From: G963676205 sp964342525
Lineage (GTDB): Bacteria > Campylobacterota > Campylobacteria > Campylobacterales > Arcobacteraceae
Reading direction: 5' to 3'
DNA: 64,000 nt
NCBI GenBank assembly: GCA_964342525.1
Contig: CAYFGQ010000004.1
Span: 1 to 64,000, forward strand
This document shows positions 27,687 through 36,419 of this stretch, piece by piece. The translations under genes and the position numbers were made by a program. Under the pieces are notes generated by a model. That model was not told the origin of the DNA. It did no database searches and worked only from the letters and a program-made list of their open reading frames with translations. Every line of letters starts with the position of its first letter. Position 1 is the stretch's first letter.

Positions 27687-28670
27687 ATGAAAATATTGTT
27701 TATCAATAGTGGTTCAGCTGATTATGTTCAAGATCTAACTTATACAGGTTTAGTTAAAAAGTTTGGTTTTAAGAATGTAATTGATTATAAATGGAATAAA
27801 AAGTACCATCTACCTTACAAAAAATATCCAAAAAATATAGGTTATATAAAAAACTCTTTTTTCCCTTCTTTGTTAAATCGTAATTTTAAAAATATTGACT
27901 ATGTATTTATTGGCTCATGTAAAGTTGATTGTTTTGAAAATTATTTGGAGATAATTGATGAGATCCCTTCTCATGTTCCAATTGTATTGATTGATGGAGG
28001 AGACTATATAGATATAGCAAATGATATATCTGATATGTATGGTAGACCTGATCTTAAAGAAAAAGTATTATCTAAAAGAGAAATAGATTATATTTTTAAA
28101 AGGGAATTTTTAATAGATAAAAAATATGATAAGAATGTATTCCCTTTACCCATGTCATTTAATTATGATAGATTACCTAGTTTAGATTATAATTTAAAAT
28201 ATGATGTTAGTTTTTGGGCTGTAGAATCCCATGAAATAAGGGCAAAAGCTCTTGATATTTTACAAGATAAATTTGATTGTAGATCAAATGGAACAGAGCG
28301 TAATCAGAAGTTTAGTAAATATAAAAGAAAAGGTGAAGAGTATTTACGGGAATTAGCCCGTTGTAAGATAGTACTTAATTTTCGTGGAGTTGGTTGGGAT
28401 ACTATGAGATATTGGGAAACACCTGCTATTGGAAGATTTATGATCTCTCAAAAACCACAAATTCTAATACCTAATAATTATAGAAATGAAAAAGAAGTGA
28501 TCTGGTGTAAAGATGATCTTAGTGATCTAACCTCCCTTTGTGAGTATTATTTAAAACATGATGACAAAAGGGAGCAGATAGCTAAAAATGCCATGGACTA
28601 CTCAAAGGCATACCATACAGATGAGAAAAGAATAGATTATATTTTTGAGTGTATAAATAAATGTCAGTAA
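27687..28670 (+). CDS. putative GT-B glycosyltransferase (CgeB/glyco_trans_1_2-like)
   Basis: 327 residues from ATG 27687 (AAAGG 6 bases before; the adjacent TTG at 27684 is too close). The C-terminal part (CKIVLNFRGVGWDTMRYWETPAIGRFMISQKPQI) resembles the C-terminal domain of CgeB-type glycosyltransferases, with the WETPA segment in place of the usual FEAxA. Overlaps the next gene by 10 bases. Confidence 0.65.
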   Translation: MKILFINSGSADYVQDLTYTGLVKKFGFKNVIDYKWNKKYHLPYKKYPKNIGYIKNSFFPSLLNRNFKNIDYVFIGSCKVDCFENYLEIIDEIPSHVPIVLIDGGDYIDIANDISDMYGRPDLKEKVLSKREIDYIFKREFLIDKKYDKNVFPLPMSFNYDRLPSLDYNLKYDVSFWAVESHEIRAKALDILQDKFDCRSNGTERNQKFSKYKRKGEEYLRELARCKIVLNFRGVGWDTMRYWETPAIGRFMISQKPQILIPNNYRNEKEVIWCKDDLSDLTSLCEYYLKHDDKREQIAKNAMDYSKAYHTDEKRIDYIFECINKCQ

Positions 28671-29416
28671 AATATAAAATAAATCCTAAATATGAAAAAG
28701 AGTTTAAAGATTTTTTATTAAATATAAAAGATTATTTTAAAAAAAATAGTGAGACCATACATAAAGCTAGAAATGAATTAAAAATTATAAATCATAATAA
28801 CATTGATACAGTAGTAAAAGCTTTTCGAGTACCAAATATAGTAAATCAAATAGCATATGCATATTTTAGAGGAAGTAAGGCTAAAAAATCTTATGAGAAT
28901 GGGATGAGATTACATGAATTAGGTATAGAATCCCCAGAACCTATAGGATATATAGAATTTTATGAGTCTGGACTTTTAAAGGAGAGCTTTTTTATATCAT
29001 TAAAGCAAGATTATGACTTTACAATGGCTCATATTAGGGATGATCAGCCTGAATATAAAAATGAAGTCTTAGAGCAGTTTGCCAAGTTTAGCTATAAGGT
29101 TCATCAAAAAGGGATTTGGCATAGTGACTATTCTGGTGGAAATATTTTAGTTCAAAAAAATGATGATAAATATCTATTTTCTTTAGTTGACATAAATAGG
29201 ATGAAGTTTTTAGATATCAATGCTTATGATGGATTAGAAAATTTCAATAAATTTTGGTTTAATGAAGAGGATTTAACAACTATTGGGAAAATCTATGCCA
29301 AAGTTGCAAATTTGGATCAATCTAGAGCTATATCAGAGATAATAGAACACGATAGAAAATTAAAAGAGTTTGTTGAAAATAGACGTAAATGGAAAAAAAG
29401 AATTTTAGGGAAGTAA
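28661..29416 (+). CDS. LPS core sugar kinase (WaaP/Kdo kinase-like protein-kinase fold)
   Basis: 251 residues. The invariant Lys is in VVKAFRVPN; the catalytic loop is HSDYSGGNILVQ (HxDxxxxN), and the metal Asp is in LVDINRMKF. This is the InaA/WaaP/KdkA group, which phosphorylates heptose or Kdo of the core at the cytoplasmic face. The neighbours are core glycosyltransferases. Target sugar cannot be read from sequence. Confidence 0.82.
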   Translation: MSVKYKINPKYEKEFKDFLLNIKDYFKKNSETIHKARNELKIINHNNIDTVVKAFRVPNIVNQIAYAYFRGSKAKKSYENGMRLHELGIESPEPIGYIEFYESGLLKESFFISLKQDYDFTMAHIRDDQPEYKNEVLEQFAKFSYKVHQKGIWHSDYSGGNILVQKNDDKYLFSLVDINRMKFLDINAYDGLENFNKFWFNEEDLTTIGKIYAKVANLDQSRAISEIIEHDRKLKEFVENRRKWKKRILGK

Positions 29417-29423
29417 ATAAAAA

Positions 29424-30188
29424 ATGAATAATATAAAGATAAGTGCGGCAATAATTACTTTCAATGAAGAAAAAAATATAAAAAGATGTATTGATTCCCT
29501 TGATTTTGTTGATGAGGTTGTAGTGGTTGATTCATTAAGTTCTGATAAAACCTGTGAGATTGCAAAGGAACTTGGGGCTGTAGTGATAGATCAAAAATTT
29601 TTAGGGCATATTGATCAAAAACAATTAGCAGTGGATAATTGCTCTCATGAGTGGATCATATCTTTAGATGCTGATGAAAAAGTCTCTCCAGAGCTTAAAG
29701 CTTCAATATTAGAACTTATAAAAAAAGGTTTTGATAAGGATGCTTATGAAATGAATAGGGTGAGTTTCCATCTTGGTCGTTGGATAAGACATGGGGGATG
29801 GTATCCAGATAGAAAGATTAGACTTTTTAATAAAAACAAAGCTCACTGGGGTGGATATAATCCCCATGATAAAGTGATAGTAAATGGCAGTGTAGGAAGA
29901 ATTAAAGGTGATTTACAACACTATGTATTTAAAGATCTAAGACACAATATCGATACAAATAATTCATACTCTTCAATTATGGCAGAAGATTTATATAAGG
30001 GTGAAAAGAAATTTTCATATCTAAAACTATTTTTAAAACCCTTAGGAAAGTTTATAGAAACATATATCTACAAAAGAGGATTCCTTGATGGTATGCCAGG
30101 ATTTATAATAGCTGTGGGTGCTGCTTATAGTATGTTTCTAAAGTTTGCAAAACTATGGGAACTAGAAAAGGTTAAAGGTAAAAAATAG
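29424..30188 (+). CDS. WaaE/LgtF-like family 2 glycosyltransferase
   Basis: 254 residues. AAIITFNEEKNIKRCIDSL, then WIISLDADEKVSPEL (DAD metal motif) and GGWYPDRKIRLFNK are the signature of the WaaE/KdtX/LgtF group that adds beta-glucose to heptose I. Seven bases after the kinase and directly followed by a GT9 gene, all consistent with inner-core decoration. Confidence 0.87.
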   Translation: MNNIKISAAIITFNEEKNIKRCIDSLDFVDEVVVVDSLSSDKTCEIAKELGAVVIDQKFLGHIDQKQLAVDNCSHEWIISLDADEKVSPELKASILELIKKGFDKDAYEMNRVSFHLGRWIRHGGWYPDRKIRLFNKNKAHWGGYNPHDKVIVNGSVGRIKGDLQHYVFKDLRHNIDTNNSYSSIMAEDLYKGEKKFSYLKLFLKPLGKFIETYIYKRGFLDGMPGFIIAVGAAYSMFLKFAKLWELEKVKGKK

Positions 30189-31121
30189 ATGAACATCCTT
30201 GTAACTAGACATGATAAGATAGGTGATTTTATGACAACATTACCTATGTTGAAAATTCTTAAGAAGTATACAAAACATAAGGTGACAGTTTTAGTTTCAA
30301 AGATCAATTTTGATCTTGCAAAATCTTTGCCTTATGTGGATGATGTGATTCTGTATACTGAAAATACTACTGAGCTTTTAGGGGAAATTCACGCTAGAAA
30401 GATTGATGTGAGTATCTCATGTTTTATAGATACTCATCTTGCTTGGGTTTTATTTCTTGCTCGTATTCCTGAGCGTTATGGTCCAGCTACAAAGCTTGCT
30501 CAAATATTTTTAAATAAAAGAGTAAAACAAAGACGTAGTGAAGTGAAAATGACAGAGTGGGAATATAATGTTGATCTACTTAAGGCTTTTATCCCAGATA
30601 TTAAAATTCATATCGATAGACCTCTTTTAGAGTTTAAAAAAGAAAAAACAGAAGATAAAAAAATCATAGCATTCCATGCTGGATATGGTGGAAGTAGTGA
30701 TGGAAATCTTACTTTAGATGATTATCTAAATCTCGCAAGAAGTATAAGTGATAAGCAAAATCTAAAAATAGTATTTACCTTTGGACCAGATGATGGGGAT
30801 AGTAAAGATTATATTGAAGAAAATCTTGATTTTAAAGCTGATATAATAGATAGCAAAATGTCACTTATAGAGTTTTGTGAGATGATAAGTACCTTTGATC
30901 TTTTTGTAAGCACATCAACAGGACCTATGCATTTAGCTGGTGGATTAAATATAAAAACAATGTCATTTTTTGGAGACAGTTTATTTGCTAGTTCAAAAAG
31001 ATGGGCAACAATAAGTGATAAAAAGAAACAAAACAATTTTGAAGTACCAAATGATTATGGTAGAGATTATTATAAAAACGTAGAAAATAAATTAAAGGAA
31101 TTAATCAATGAAATACAATAA
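30189..31121 (+). CDS. family 9 glycosyltransferase (heptosyltransferase-like)
   Basis: 310 residues starting immediately after the previous stop. NILVTRHDKIGDFMTTLPML gives the N-terminal motif with catalytic Asp, and FVSTSTGPMHLAGGLNIK the nucleotide-sugar site. It lacks the C-terminal cysteines of the WaaF copies in the window. Probably adds a third or later heptose or a related sugar. Overlaps hldD by 14 bases. Confidence 0.82.
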   Translation: MNILVTRHDKIGDFMTTLPMLKILKKYTKHKVTVLVSKINFDLAKSLPYVDDVILYTENTTELLGEIHARKIDVSISCFIDTHLAWVLFLARIPERYGPATKLAQIFLNKRVKQRRSEVKMTEWEYNVDLLKAFIPDIKIHIDRPLLEFKKEKTEDKKIIAFHAGYGGSSDGNLTLDDYLNLARSISDKQNLKIVFTFGPDDGDSKDYIEENLDFKADIIDSKMSLIEFCEMISTFDLFVSTSTGPMHLAGGLNIKTMSFFGDSLFASSKRWATISDKKKQNNFEVPNDYGRDYYKNVENKLKELINEIQ

Positions 31122-32157
31122 TATAGATTTTAATAACAAATCAGTTCTAATCACAGGTGGGGCTGGTTTTATAGGTAGTAATTTAGCTTTTTATTTCCAA
31201 AACAATTTCCCAGATTGTAAAGTGGTAGTATTTGATTGTTTTAGAAGTGGTGAGACATTGTCAAATGGAAACCTAAGAAGCTTTGGACACTACAAAAATC
31301 TACTTGGTTTTAATGGTATAGTTATCAGTGGTGATATTAATGACTCTGAAGATATTGCAAGACTTGATGATCATTATAAGTTTGATTATATATTCCATCA
31401 AGCAGCTATTTCAGATACTACCGCAGGTGAGCAAGATCTTATGATCCAAACAAATGTAAATGCCTTTGAAGATTTATTAAAAATCGCTATCAAACATGGT
31501 GCAAATATGATCTATGCAAGTTCTGCAGCTACATATGGTGATGCTCCAAGTCCACAGACTGTAGGAACTGAAAACCCTGGAAATGTATATGGATTCTCAA
31601 AACTTATGATGGATAATGTGGCTAGAAAATATATTAAAATCGAAGAGAAAAAACAAAAAAGAGATGGAGAATCTATCTCAATAGTTGGGCTTAGATATTT
31701 TAATGTATATGGTCCAAGAGAATTTTATAAAAATAAAACAGCTTCAACAGTAGTACAATTTGGACATCAAATCCTAAAAGGAAACACTCCAAGACTATTT
31801 GAAGGAAGTGATAAAATTATCAGAGACTTTATCTTCATTGAAGATGTAGTTCAAGCCAATATCAAAGCTTGTGCACCTAAAAAATCTGGTGTATATAATG
31901 TAGGTACAGCTAAACCAAGATCATTCCAAGATATTGCAGATATTTTACAAAAAGAGCTTGGAACTGATTATGGTACAGAGTATATTCCAAACCCATTTGT
32001 TGGTCAATATCAATTCCATACAGAAGCAAATATTGATGAGACTATAGAGTTTTTAGGGTATCAGCCAAGATTCTCAATGGAAGATGGGATCAAAGCATAT
32101 ATCCCAGAGATCAAAAGACTCTTTGTAGCAGAGAAAGTAGGACAAAATGCTAAATAG
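31108..32157 (+). CDS. hldD: ADP-glyceromanno-heptose 6-epimerase
   Basis: 349 residues. GGAGFIGSNLAF is the NADP site, CFRSGE and YASSAATYGD are typical of HldD, YGFSK is the YxxxK pair, and LRYFNVYGPREFYK is characteristic. It converts ADP-D-glycero-heptose to the L,D form that WaaC and WaaF use. AAAGGA precedes the ATG. Confidence 0.93.
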   Translation: MKYNNIDFNNKSVLITGGAGFIGSNLAFYFQNNFPDCKVVVFDCFRSGETLSNGNLRSFGHYKNLLGFNGIVISGDINDSEDIARLDDHYKFDYIFHQAAISDTTAGEQDLMIQTNVNAFEDLLKIAIKHGANMIYASSAATYGDAPSPQTVGTENPGNVYGFSKLMMDNVARKYIKIEEKKQKRDGESISIVGLRYFNVYGPREFYKNKTASTVVQFGHQILKGNTPRLFEGSDKIIRDFIFIEDVVQANIKACAPKKSGVYNVGTAKPRSFQDIADILQKELGTDYGTEYIPNPFVGQYQFHTEANIDETIEFLGYQPRFSMEDGIKAYIPEIKRLFVAEKVGQNAK

Positions 32158-33565
32158 TAAACCAAGAATTCTAGTAATTGGTGATCTTATGATAGATCAT
32201 TACCTTTGGGGTAGTGTAAATCGTATCTCACCAGAAGCACCTGTTCAAGTAGTAGATGTAAATAAAGAGACAACTGTATTAGGTGGCGCAGGAAATGTGA
32301 TCAATAATCTTCACTCTTTGGGGTGTAAGGTTGGTGTGATCTCTGCAATAGGAAAAGATGAAGTTGGTGAAGAGCTTAGAGCTATGCTTGAGGCTATAGA
32401 TACAGAAGCATTACTAATAGAAGAAGAGAATAGAAAAACTTCTAAAAAAAGTAGAATCATAGCAGGACATCAACAAGTAGTAAGATATGATAGAGAATCA
32501 AAAGATAATATTGTAGAAAAAACTTCCCATGCAATTTTTGAAGAGTTTAAACTAGTAGTAGATGAATACGATATCGTACTTCTTTCTGATTATGGAAAAG
32601 GTGTACTTACTGATAAACTTACTTTAAATATCATCGAATATGCAAACCAAAAAGCTAAAAAAGTATTAGTTGATCCAAAGGGTGATGACTACTCTAAATA
32701 CTCTGGGGCATATCTTCTTACACCAAATAAAAAAGAAGCGATACAAGCTTCAAAAATAGATATCAAAGATGATACATCTTTAATAGAGGCTCTTAAAAAA
32801 CTAAAAGAGACTGCTAATCTTGGTATCTCACTTATTACACTAAGTGAAGATGGTATCGCTATTTATGATGATAAACTTACTATGCGACCAACAGTAGCTA
32901 GGGAGGTTTATGATGTAACAGGTGCAGGGGATACAGTACTTGCATCTTTAGGATATTCTTTAGCTCTTGGAAAAGATATAATCTCAGCTGTAGAGTTTGC
33001 AAACCTAGCTGCTGGTGTTGTTGTAGGTAAATTAGGAAGTGCAACAGCTACACTAGATGAGATAGAAGACTATAAAGCAAGTCTTCATAAATCAAGTATC
33101 GAAAATCATATCAAATCATTTGATGAGATTAAAGTGCAAGTTGAAAGACTTAAAAAACTTGGTAAAAAAATAGTATTTACAAATGGGTGTTTTGATATTC
33201 TACACCGTGGACACGTAAGCTACCTAGATACTGCAAAATCATTTGGTGATGTTTTAATCCTTGGGTTAAATACAGATGCAAGTGTAAAAAGACTAAAAGG
33301 AGAAGATAGACCTATCAACAATGAAGATGATAGGGCATATATCCTAGCAGGTCTTGAAAGCGTAGATTATGTAGTGAAATTTGGTGAAGATACACCATAC
33401 GATCTTATCAAAATAGTTCAGCCTGATACATTAGTAAAAGGTGGAGACTATGAAGGTAAAGAGGTAGTTGGTAGTGATATCGCTGGTGAAGTGAAGCTGG
33501 TACAATTTGTAGATGGTAGAAGTACTACTAGAACAATTGAGAAGATACAAAAAACATCTGAATGA
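32147..33565 (+). CDS. hldE: bifunctional heptose-7-phosphate kinase / heptose-1-phosphate adenylyltransferase
   Basis: 472 residues. The PfkB-type kinase domain (about 1-310) starts ILVIGDLMIDHYLWG and has the DVTGAGDTVLASLGYSLA catalytic motif; the cytidylyltransferase-like domain (about 335-470) has TNGCFDILHRGHVSYL. Both halves of the ADP-heptose pathway are thus fused, the usual HldE form. It overlaps hldD by 11 bases and waaF by 4. The GmhB and GmhA steps lie elsewhere. Confidence 0.95.
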   Translation: MLNSKPRILVIGDLMIDHYLWGSVNRISPEAPVQVVDVNKETTVLGGAGNVINNLHSLGCKVGVISAIGKDEVGEELRAMLEAIDTEALLIEEENRKTSKKSRIIAGHQQVVRYDRESKDNIVEKTSHAIFEEFKLVVDEYDIVLLSDYGKGVLTDKLTLNIIEYANQKAKKVLVDPKGDDYSKYSGAYLLTPNKKEAIQASKIDIKDDTSLIEALKKLKETANLGISLITLSEDGIAIYDDKLTMRPTVAREVYDVTGAGDTVLASLGYSLALGKDIISAVEFANLAAGVVVGKLGSATATLDEIEDYKASLHKSSIENHIKSFDEIKVQVERLKKLGKKIVFTNGCFDILHRGHVSYLDTAKSFGDVLILGLNTDASVKRLKGEDRPINNEDDRAYILAGLESVDYVVKFGEDTPYDLIKIVQPDTLVKGGDYEGKEVVGSDIAGEVKLVQFVDGRSTTRTIEKIQKTSE

Positions 33566-34515
33566 AAATATTTATAGAGATACCTACATGGCTAGGGGAT
33601 GCAGTGATGACAACCCCAGCCATAGAAAACATCATAAAAAGCTATCCAGAGGCTAAACTTACTATCTTTGGATCATTTGTATCTACAAAACTTTTTTTAA
33701 ATCATCCTAGTGTAGAAAAGATCATAATAGATGATAGTAAAAAAGCAAATATAAGATATCTAAGACTTTTTGAACTGGCAAAAAATGCTGGAGAAAATTT
33801 CGATTTTGCCCTAAGTTTTAGAAAAAACTTTACAACAAAATATCTATTATTTTTTGTAAAAGCAAAAAATAAATTTAGATACCAAAGATATGACAAGGGC
33901 TTAAATACTCACCAAGTGATAAGATACAATGATTTTGTAAATAGATCACTAGGTATAACTCACGATCCAGATAAACTAAAAATATACCTAGAATCAAAGA
34001 TAAAAGTAAATGATAAACCCACTTTAGGATTAAACCCAGGAGCAACATATGGAAGTGCAAAAAGATGGTACCCTGAAGAGTTTGCAAAAGTGGCTATAGA
34101 ACTATCTAAAAAATACGATATCAAAATCTTCGGTGGACCAGGTGAAGTTGATATAGCAGCAGATATAGAACAAGCCCTAAAAATTGCAGAGGTATCAAAC
34201 TACCAAAACCTAGCAGGAAAAACATCTGTAGAGGAGCTAATAACTGAGATAGCAAGACTTGATCTATTTATCACAAATGACTCAGGGCCAATGCACTTAG
34301 CAGCAGCTTTTCAAGTACCTACAGTAGCTATCTTTGGACCAACACGCCACAATGAAACAAACCAATGGAAAAATAAACATGAAATGCTTATAAGAAAAGA
34401 TATGGAGTGTGCACCATGTATGAAAAGGAAGTGTCCTTTGGAGCATCATAATTGTATGAAAGAGATAAAAGCTGGGGATGTGTTGGATAGGGTTGAGAAA
34501 GAGGGGTTTAGGTAG
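33562..34515 (+). CDS. waaF: ADP-heptose:LPS heptosyltransferase II
   Basis: 317 residues. IEIPTWLGDAVMTTPAI at the start and FITNDSGPMHLAAAFQVPTVAIFGPTRHNET match WaaF, as does the C-terminal cysteine cluster (CAPCMKRKC). Adds the second heptose. Last gene of the plus-strand LPS cluster, convergent with the SH3 gene 13 bp away. Confidence 0.9.
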   Translation: MKIFIEIPTWLGDAVMTTPAIENIIKSYPEAKLTIFGSFVSTKLFLNHPSVEKIIIDDSKKANIRYLRLFELAKNAGENFDFALSFRKNFTTKYLLFFVKAKNKFRYQRYDKGLNTHQVIRYNDFVNRSLGITHDPDKLKIYLESKIKVNDKPTLGLNPGATYGSAKRWYPEEFAKVAIELSKKYDIKIFGGPGEVDIAADIEQALKIAEVSNYQNLAGKTSVEELITEIARLDLFITNDSGPMHLAAAFQVPTVAIFGPTRHNETNQWKNKHEMLIRKDMECAPCMKRKCPLEHHNCMKEIKAGDVLDRVEKEGFR

Positions 34516-34528
34516 TTTATAGAATATG

Positions 34529-35281
34529 TTAATCTTCAATTTTAGTTAACATAGTTCTATATATCCAACCTTCTTTTTCTATTCCATCTTCTAATTCAAA
34601 TTTTATATTTACCCAACCATCAGAGTATCCAATTTTCTCAACATAAGTATTTTTATGCAATTTTGTAATTATATTTGAATTGTTTTCTTTTGTTGGTGTT
34701 GATCTTACTCTTACATTATTTCGATTTGATTTATAGTGTATATCATTATTAAGTAATCCATCATATATATTATATAATGGAAAAGAATTTGAAATTAGAA
34801 TAATAATTATAGCAATAATAAATTTTCTATATTTTTCTGATTCAATAGAACTTTTTAATATATTTATATCTGGTGACATTTCACATAGAGTTTCGAAGGA
34901 TTCATTGATTATGTTTCTTTCTTTTTTTCCTTTTATTTCATTAGTTAATAATTCCTCTATAAGTTCTTGAAGTGTTAAATCATCTTTGTGTTTTGATTTT
35001 ATTTCATCTATTTTTAATTGTAATAAGGTTTCATTTTCAAATTTAGTATGTAATAATTGACTCAATTCTAAGATAGAATTTATAGATTCAGCCATAAGTT
35101 TATACATTGAATTGATTTCTTTATATATTTCAATTAATGGGTTTTGAGTTAATACTAAAAGAGAGTTTCTCAATTCTTGTAATAGTTTTAATATTATTCC
35201 TAAAGGAGATGATTCAAATATTAAGTTAAGTTCTTTGTGAATTTCAGTTATTGGGTTTACAATATTAAATAAGTTTTTCAA
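34529..35281 (-). CDS. coiled-coil membrane protein with C-terminal bacterial SH3 domain
   Basis: 250 residues. Residues 1-160 are helical with heptad-like Leu/Ile spacing; one membrane helix near 163-180 (FIIAIIIILISNSF); then a bacterial SH3 domain (NNVRVRSTPTKENNS ... GWVNIKFE ... EGWIYRTML). SH3b domains bind cell-wall peptides or proteins. AAAGGA precedes the ATG. Single gene; function unknown. Confidence 0.7.
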   Translation of the reverse strand: MKNLFNIVNPITEIHKELNLIFESSPLGIILKLLQELRNSLLVLTQNPLIEIYKEINSMYKLMAESINSILELSQLLHTKFENETLLQLKIDEIKSKHKDDLTLQELIEELLTNEIKGKKERNIINESFETLCEMSPDINILKSSIESEKYRKFIIAIIIILISNSFPLYNIYDGLLNNDIHYKSNRNNVRVRSTPTKENNSNIITKLHKNTYVEKIGYSDGWVNIKFELEDGIEKEGWIYRTMLTKIED

Positions 35282-35366
35282 TATTCTTCCTTTAGATTAA
35301 TAGTATATTCTATATAAAACACTCTTAATAAAAAGGAAGCTAATTTAGTTTACGTCAGCAGAAATC

Positions 35367-35400
35367 CAATAAAATAAGGAAGATATTCCTTATTTTATTG
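35367..35400. terminator. 15-bp hairpin at the end of cbiH
   Basis: CAATAAAATAAGGAA (35367-35381), loop GATA, then its perfect complement to 35400. The cbiH stop codon is inside the stem. AT-rich and symmetric, so it could stop RNA polymerase on either strand. Confidence 0.65.
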
Positions 35401-36177
35401 CTTCAGTTCCCCATCAAGCTCATATTTATTTAAATATCCTCTAGGAGTAAGTACAAGCCCATTTTTAGTTAATTTAGTAGTTGAATTACATACTATTATC
35501 ATAGTACTCATTCCCACTTCGGGGTGTGCTATATCTTGCTCTATCAGGTCTGTTGTTGTTGTGATAGTAATCTTCTCTTTTTCATCACGTCCTACGTTTT
35601 GTGCGATGATAGCTATTCTCTCAGGTACTTCTTTTAGTCTTGCTAGGAAATTTTGATATGGTTGGATTCTTTTTTTAGATTTTGGATTATAGATACCTAT
35701 TACAAAATCACACTCTAAAGATGACTTTACCCTTTTATCTATAAGGTTGATATCTGTTAGTCTATCTGAAAGTGAGATGATAGAGAAGTCTTGAGATACT
35801 GGTGCTCCAGCTTTAGAGGCTGCAGCCAAAAATGATGTCACTCCCGGTAAGCTGATAAGCTCTATCTCATCCCATAGGTTTTTCTCATCAATAAGTTCTA
35901 CAATAAGTGTAGCCATACCAAATACATTTGCATCTCCATTTGAGATGATACAAGTTGTTTTACCTTGTCTTGCATATTCTATAGCTTGTGTACATCTCTC
36001 TATCTCGTGAGTCATTCCCGATGTGAAAAGCTCTTTTCCTTCTATAAGCTCTTTTAACTCTTTTGCATATTTTGTATAAGATACTACCACATCACACTCA
36101 GCAAGTGCTGCTTTTGCATCTGGTGTGATATAGTGAGTACCACCAGCACCACTACTTATTATGTATAGTTTGTTCAA
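35395..36177 (-). CDS. cbiH: cobalt-precorrin-3B C17-methyltransferase
   Basis: 260 residues from a TTG start at 36177 with AGGGG 8 bases upstream. GGTHYITPDAKAALAECD and the GDANVFGMATLI, SLPGVTSFLAAASKAG motifs mark a CbiH/CobJ SAM-dependent tetrapyrrole methylase, which also contracts the ring. It is separated from cbiG by 242 bases holding the type I toxin-antitoxin-like element, so it may have its own promoter (minus TATAGT near 36193). Confidence 0.92.
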   Translation of the reverse strand: MNKLYIISSGAGGTHYITPDAKAALAECDVVVSYTKYAKELKELIEGKELFTSGMTHEIERCTQAIEYARQGKTTCIISNGDANVFGMATLIVELIDEKNLWDEIELISLPGVTSFLAAASKAGAPVSQDFSIISLSDRLTDINLIDKRVKSSLECDFVIGIYNPKSKKRIQPYQNFLARLKEVPERIAIIAQNVGRDEKEKITITTTTDLIEQDIAHPEVGMSTMIIVCNSTTKLTKNGLVLTPRGYLNKYELDGELKQ

Positions 36178-36187
36178 TTTTATCCCC

Positions 36188-36216
36188 TTGACTATAATTT
36201 TTTATTTTTGTATACT
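36188..36216 (+). promoter_or_regulatory. promoter of the antitoxin RNA
   Basis: TTGACT (36188-36193), exactly 17-bp spacer, TATACT (36211-36216). Transcription should start near 36223-36225, precisely where complementarity to the toxin gene begins. Confidence 0.75.
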
Positions 36217-36223
36217 TTTATTG

Positions 36224-36289
36224 AAAGAATTGTTTGACACCTTTACGGATTAAAGGGTGTATAGAAAGCGGGTAGCTCCCGCTTTTTTT
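36224..36289 (+). ncRNA. candidate type I antitoxin small RNA (about 66 nt)
   Basis: The predicted RNA begins with AAGAATTGTTTG (36225-36236), perfectly complementary to 36326-36337, codons 2-6 of the small peptide gene. A hairpin CACC-TTTA / TAAA-G-GGTG (about 36238-36259) displays a CGGA loop; CTTTACGGA (36241-36249) is perfectly complementary to 36302-36310 just upstream of the peptide's Shine-Dalgarno site. It ends in a strong terminator. Encoded on the same strand upstream of its target, like tandem type I antitoxins. Function is inference from layout and pairing. Confidence 0.65.
36265..36289 (+). terminator. Rho-independent terminator of the antitoxin RNA
   Basis: AAAGCGGG (36265-36272), loop TAGCT, CCCGCTTT (36278-36285), T run to 36289. 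It points along the plus strand, against the surrounding cbi operon, so it belongs to an independent transcript. Confidence 0.88.
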
Positions 36290-36320
36290 ATGCATCCAAA
36301 GTCCGTAAAGAGGAGGCTAA

Positions 36321-36380
36321 ATGGACAAACAATTCTTCATACTAATTTTGTTATGTATAATCATAACAAAATTATACTAG
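36321..36380 (+). CDS. 19-residue hydrophobic peptide, candidate type I toxin
   Basis: ATG 36321 follows a perfect AGGAGG (36311-36316), stronger than most ribosome sites in this genome. The product MDKQFFILILLCIIITKLY has a charged start, a 12-14 residue hydrophobic core and a Lys-Leu-Tyr end, the pattern of small membrane-acting type I toxins (Ibs/Fst/Ldr-like in character, no homology claimed). The coding sequence contains a 13-bp perfect inverted repeat (36343-36374, loop TATAAT). The toxin promoter is not clear. Confidence 0.6.
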   Translation: MDKQFFILILLCIIITKLY

Positions 36381-36386
36381 AGCTTG

Positions 36387-36416
36387 GGAGAGTCTCTTTA
36401 AACCTCTCCTCCTCCT
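36387..36416 (+). promoter_or_regulatory. 3' anti-Shine-Dalgarno tract and alternative hairpin
   Basis: CCTCCTC (36408-36414) is complementary to GAGGAGG (36310-36316) around the peptide's ribosome site. GGAGAG (36387-36392) can instead pair with CTCTCC (36404-36409), which overlaps the anti-SD tract. The full transcript could therefore fold with its ribosome site masked by its 3' end, as known for Hok and AapA mRNAs. Confidence 0.5.
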
Positions 36417-36419
36417 AAT

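Noticed and set aside
36234..36265. TTGACA ... TATAGA as promoter of the 19-codon peptide
   Set aside because: The spacer is 20 bp, too long; the toxin promoter is left open.
36178..36419. Cobalamin riboswitch between cbiG and cbiH
   Set aside because: No B12-box or other conserved riboswitch segments were seen; the structure points along the opposite strand and contains an independent terminator and peptide gene.
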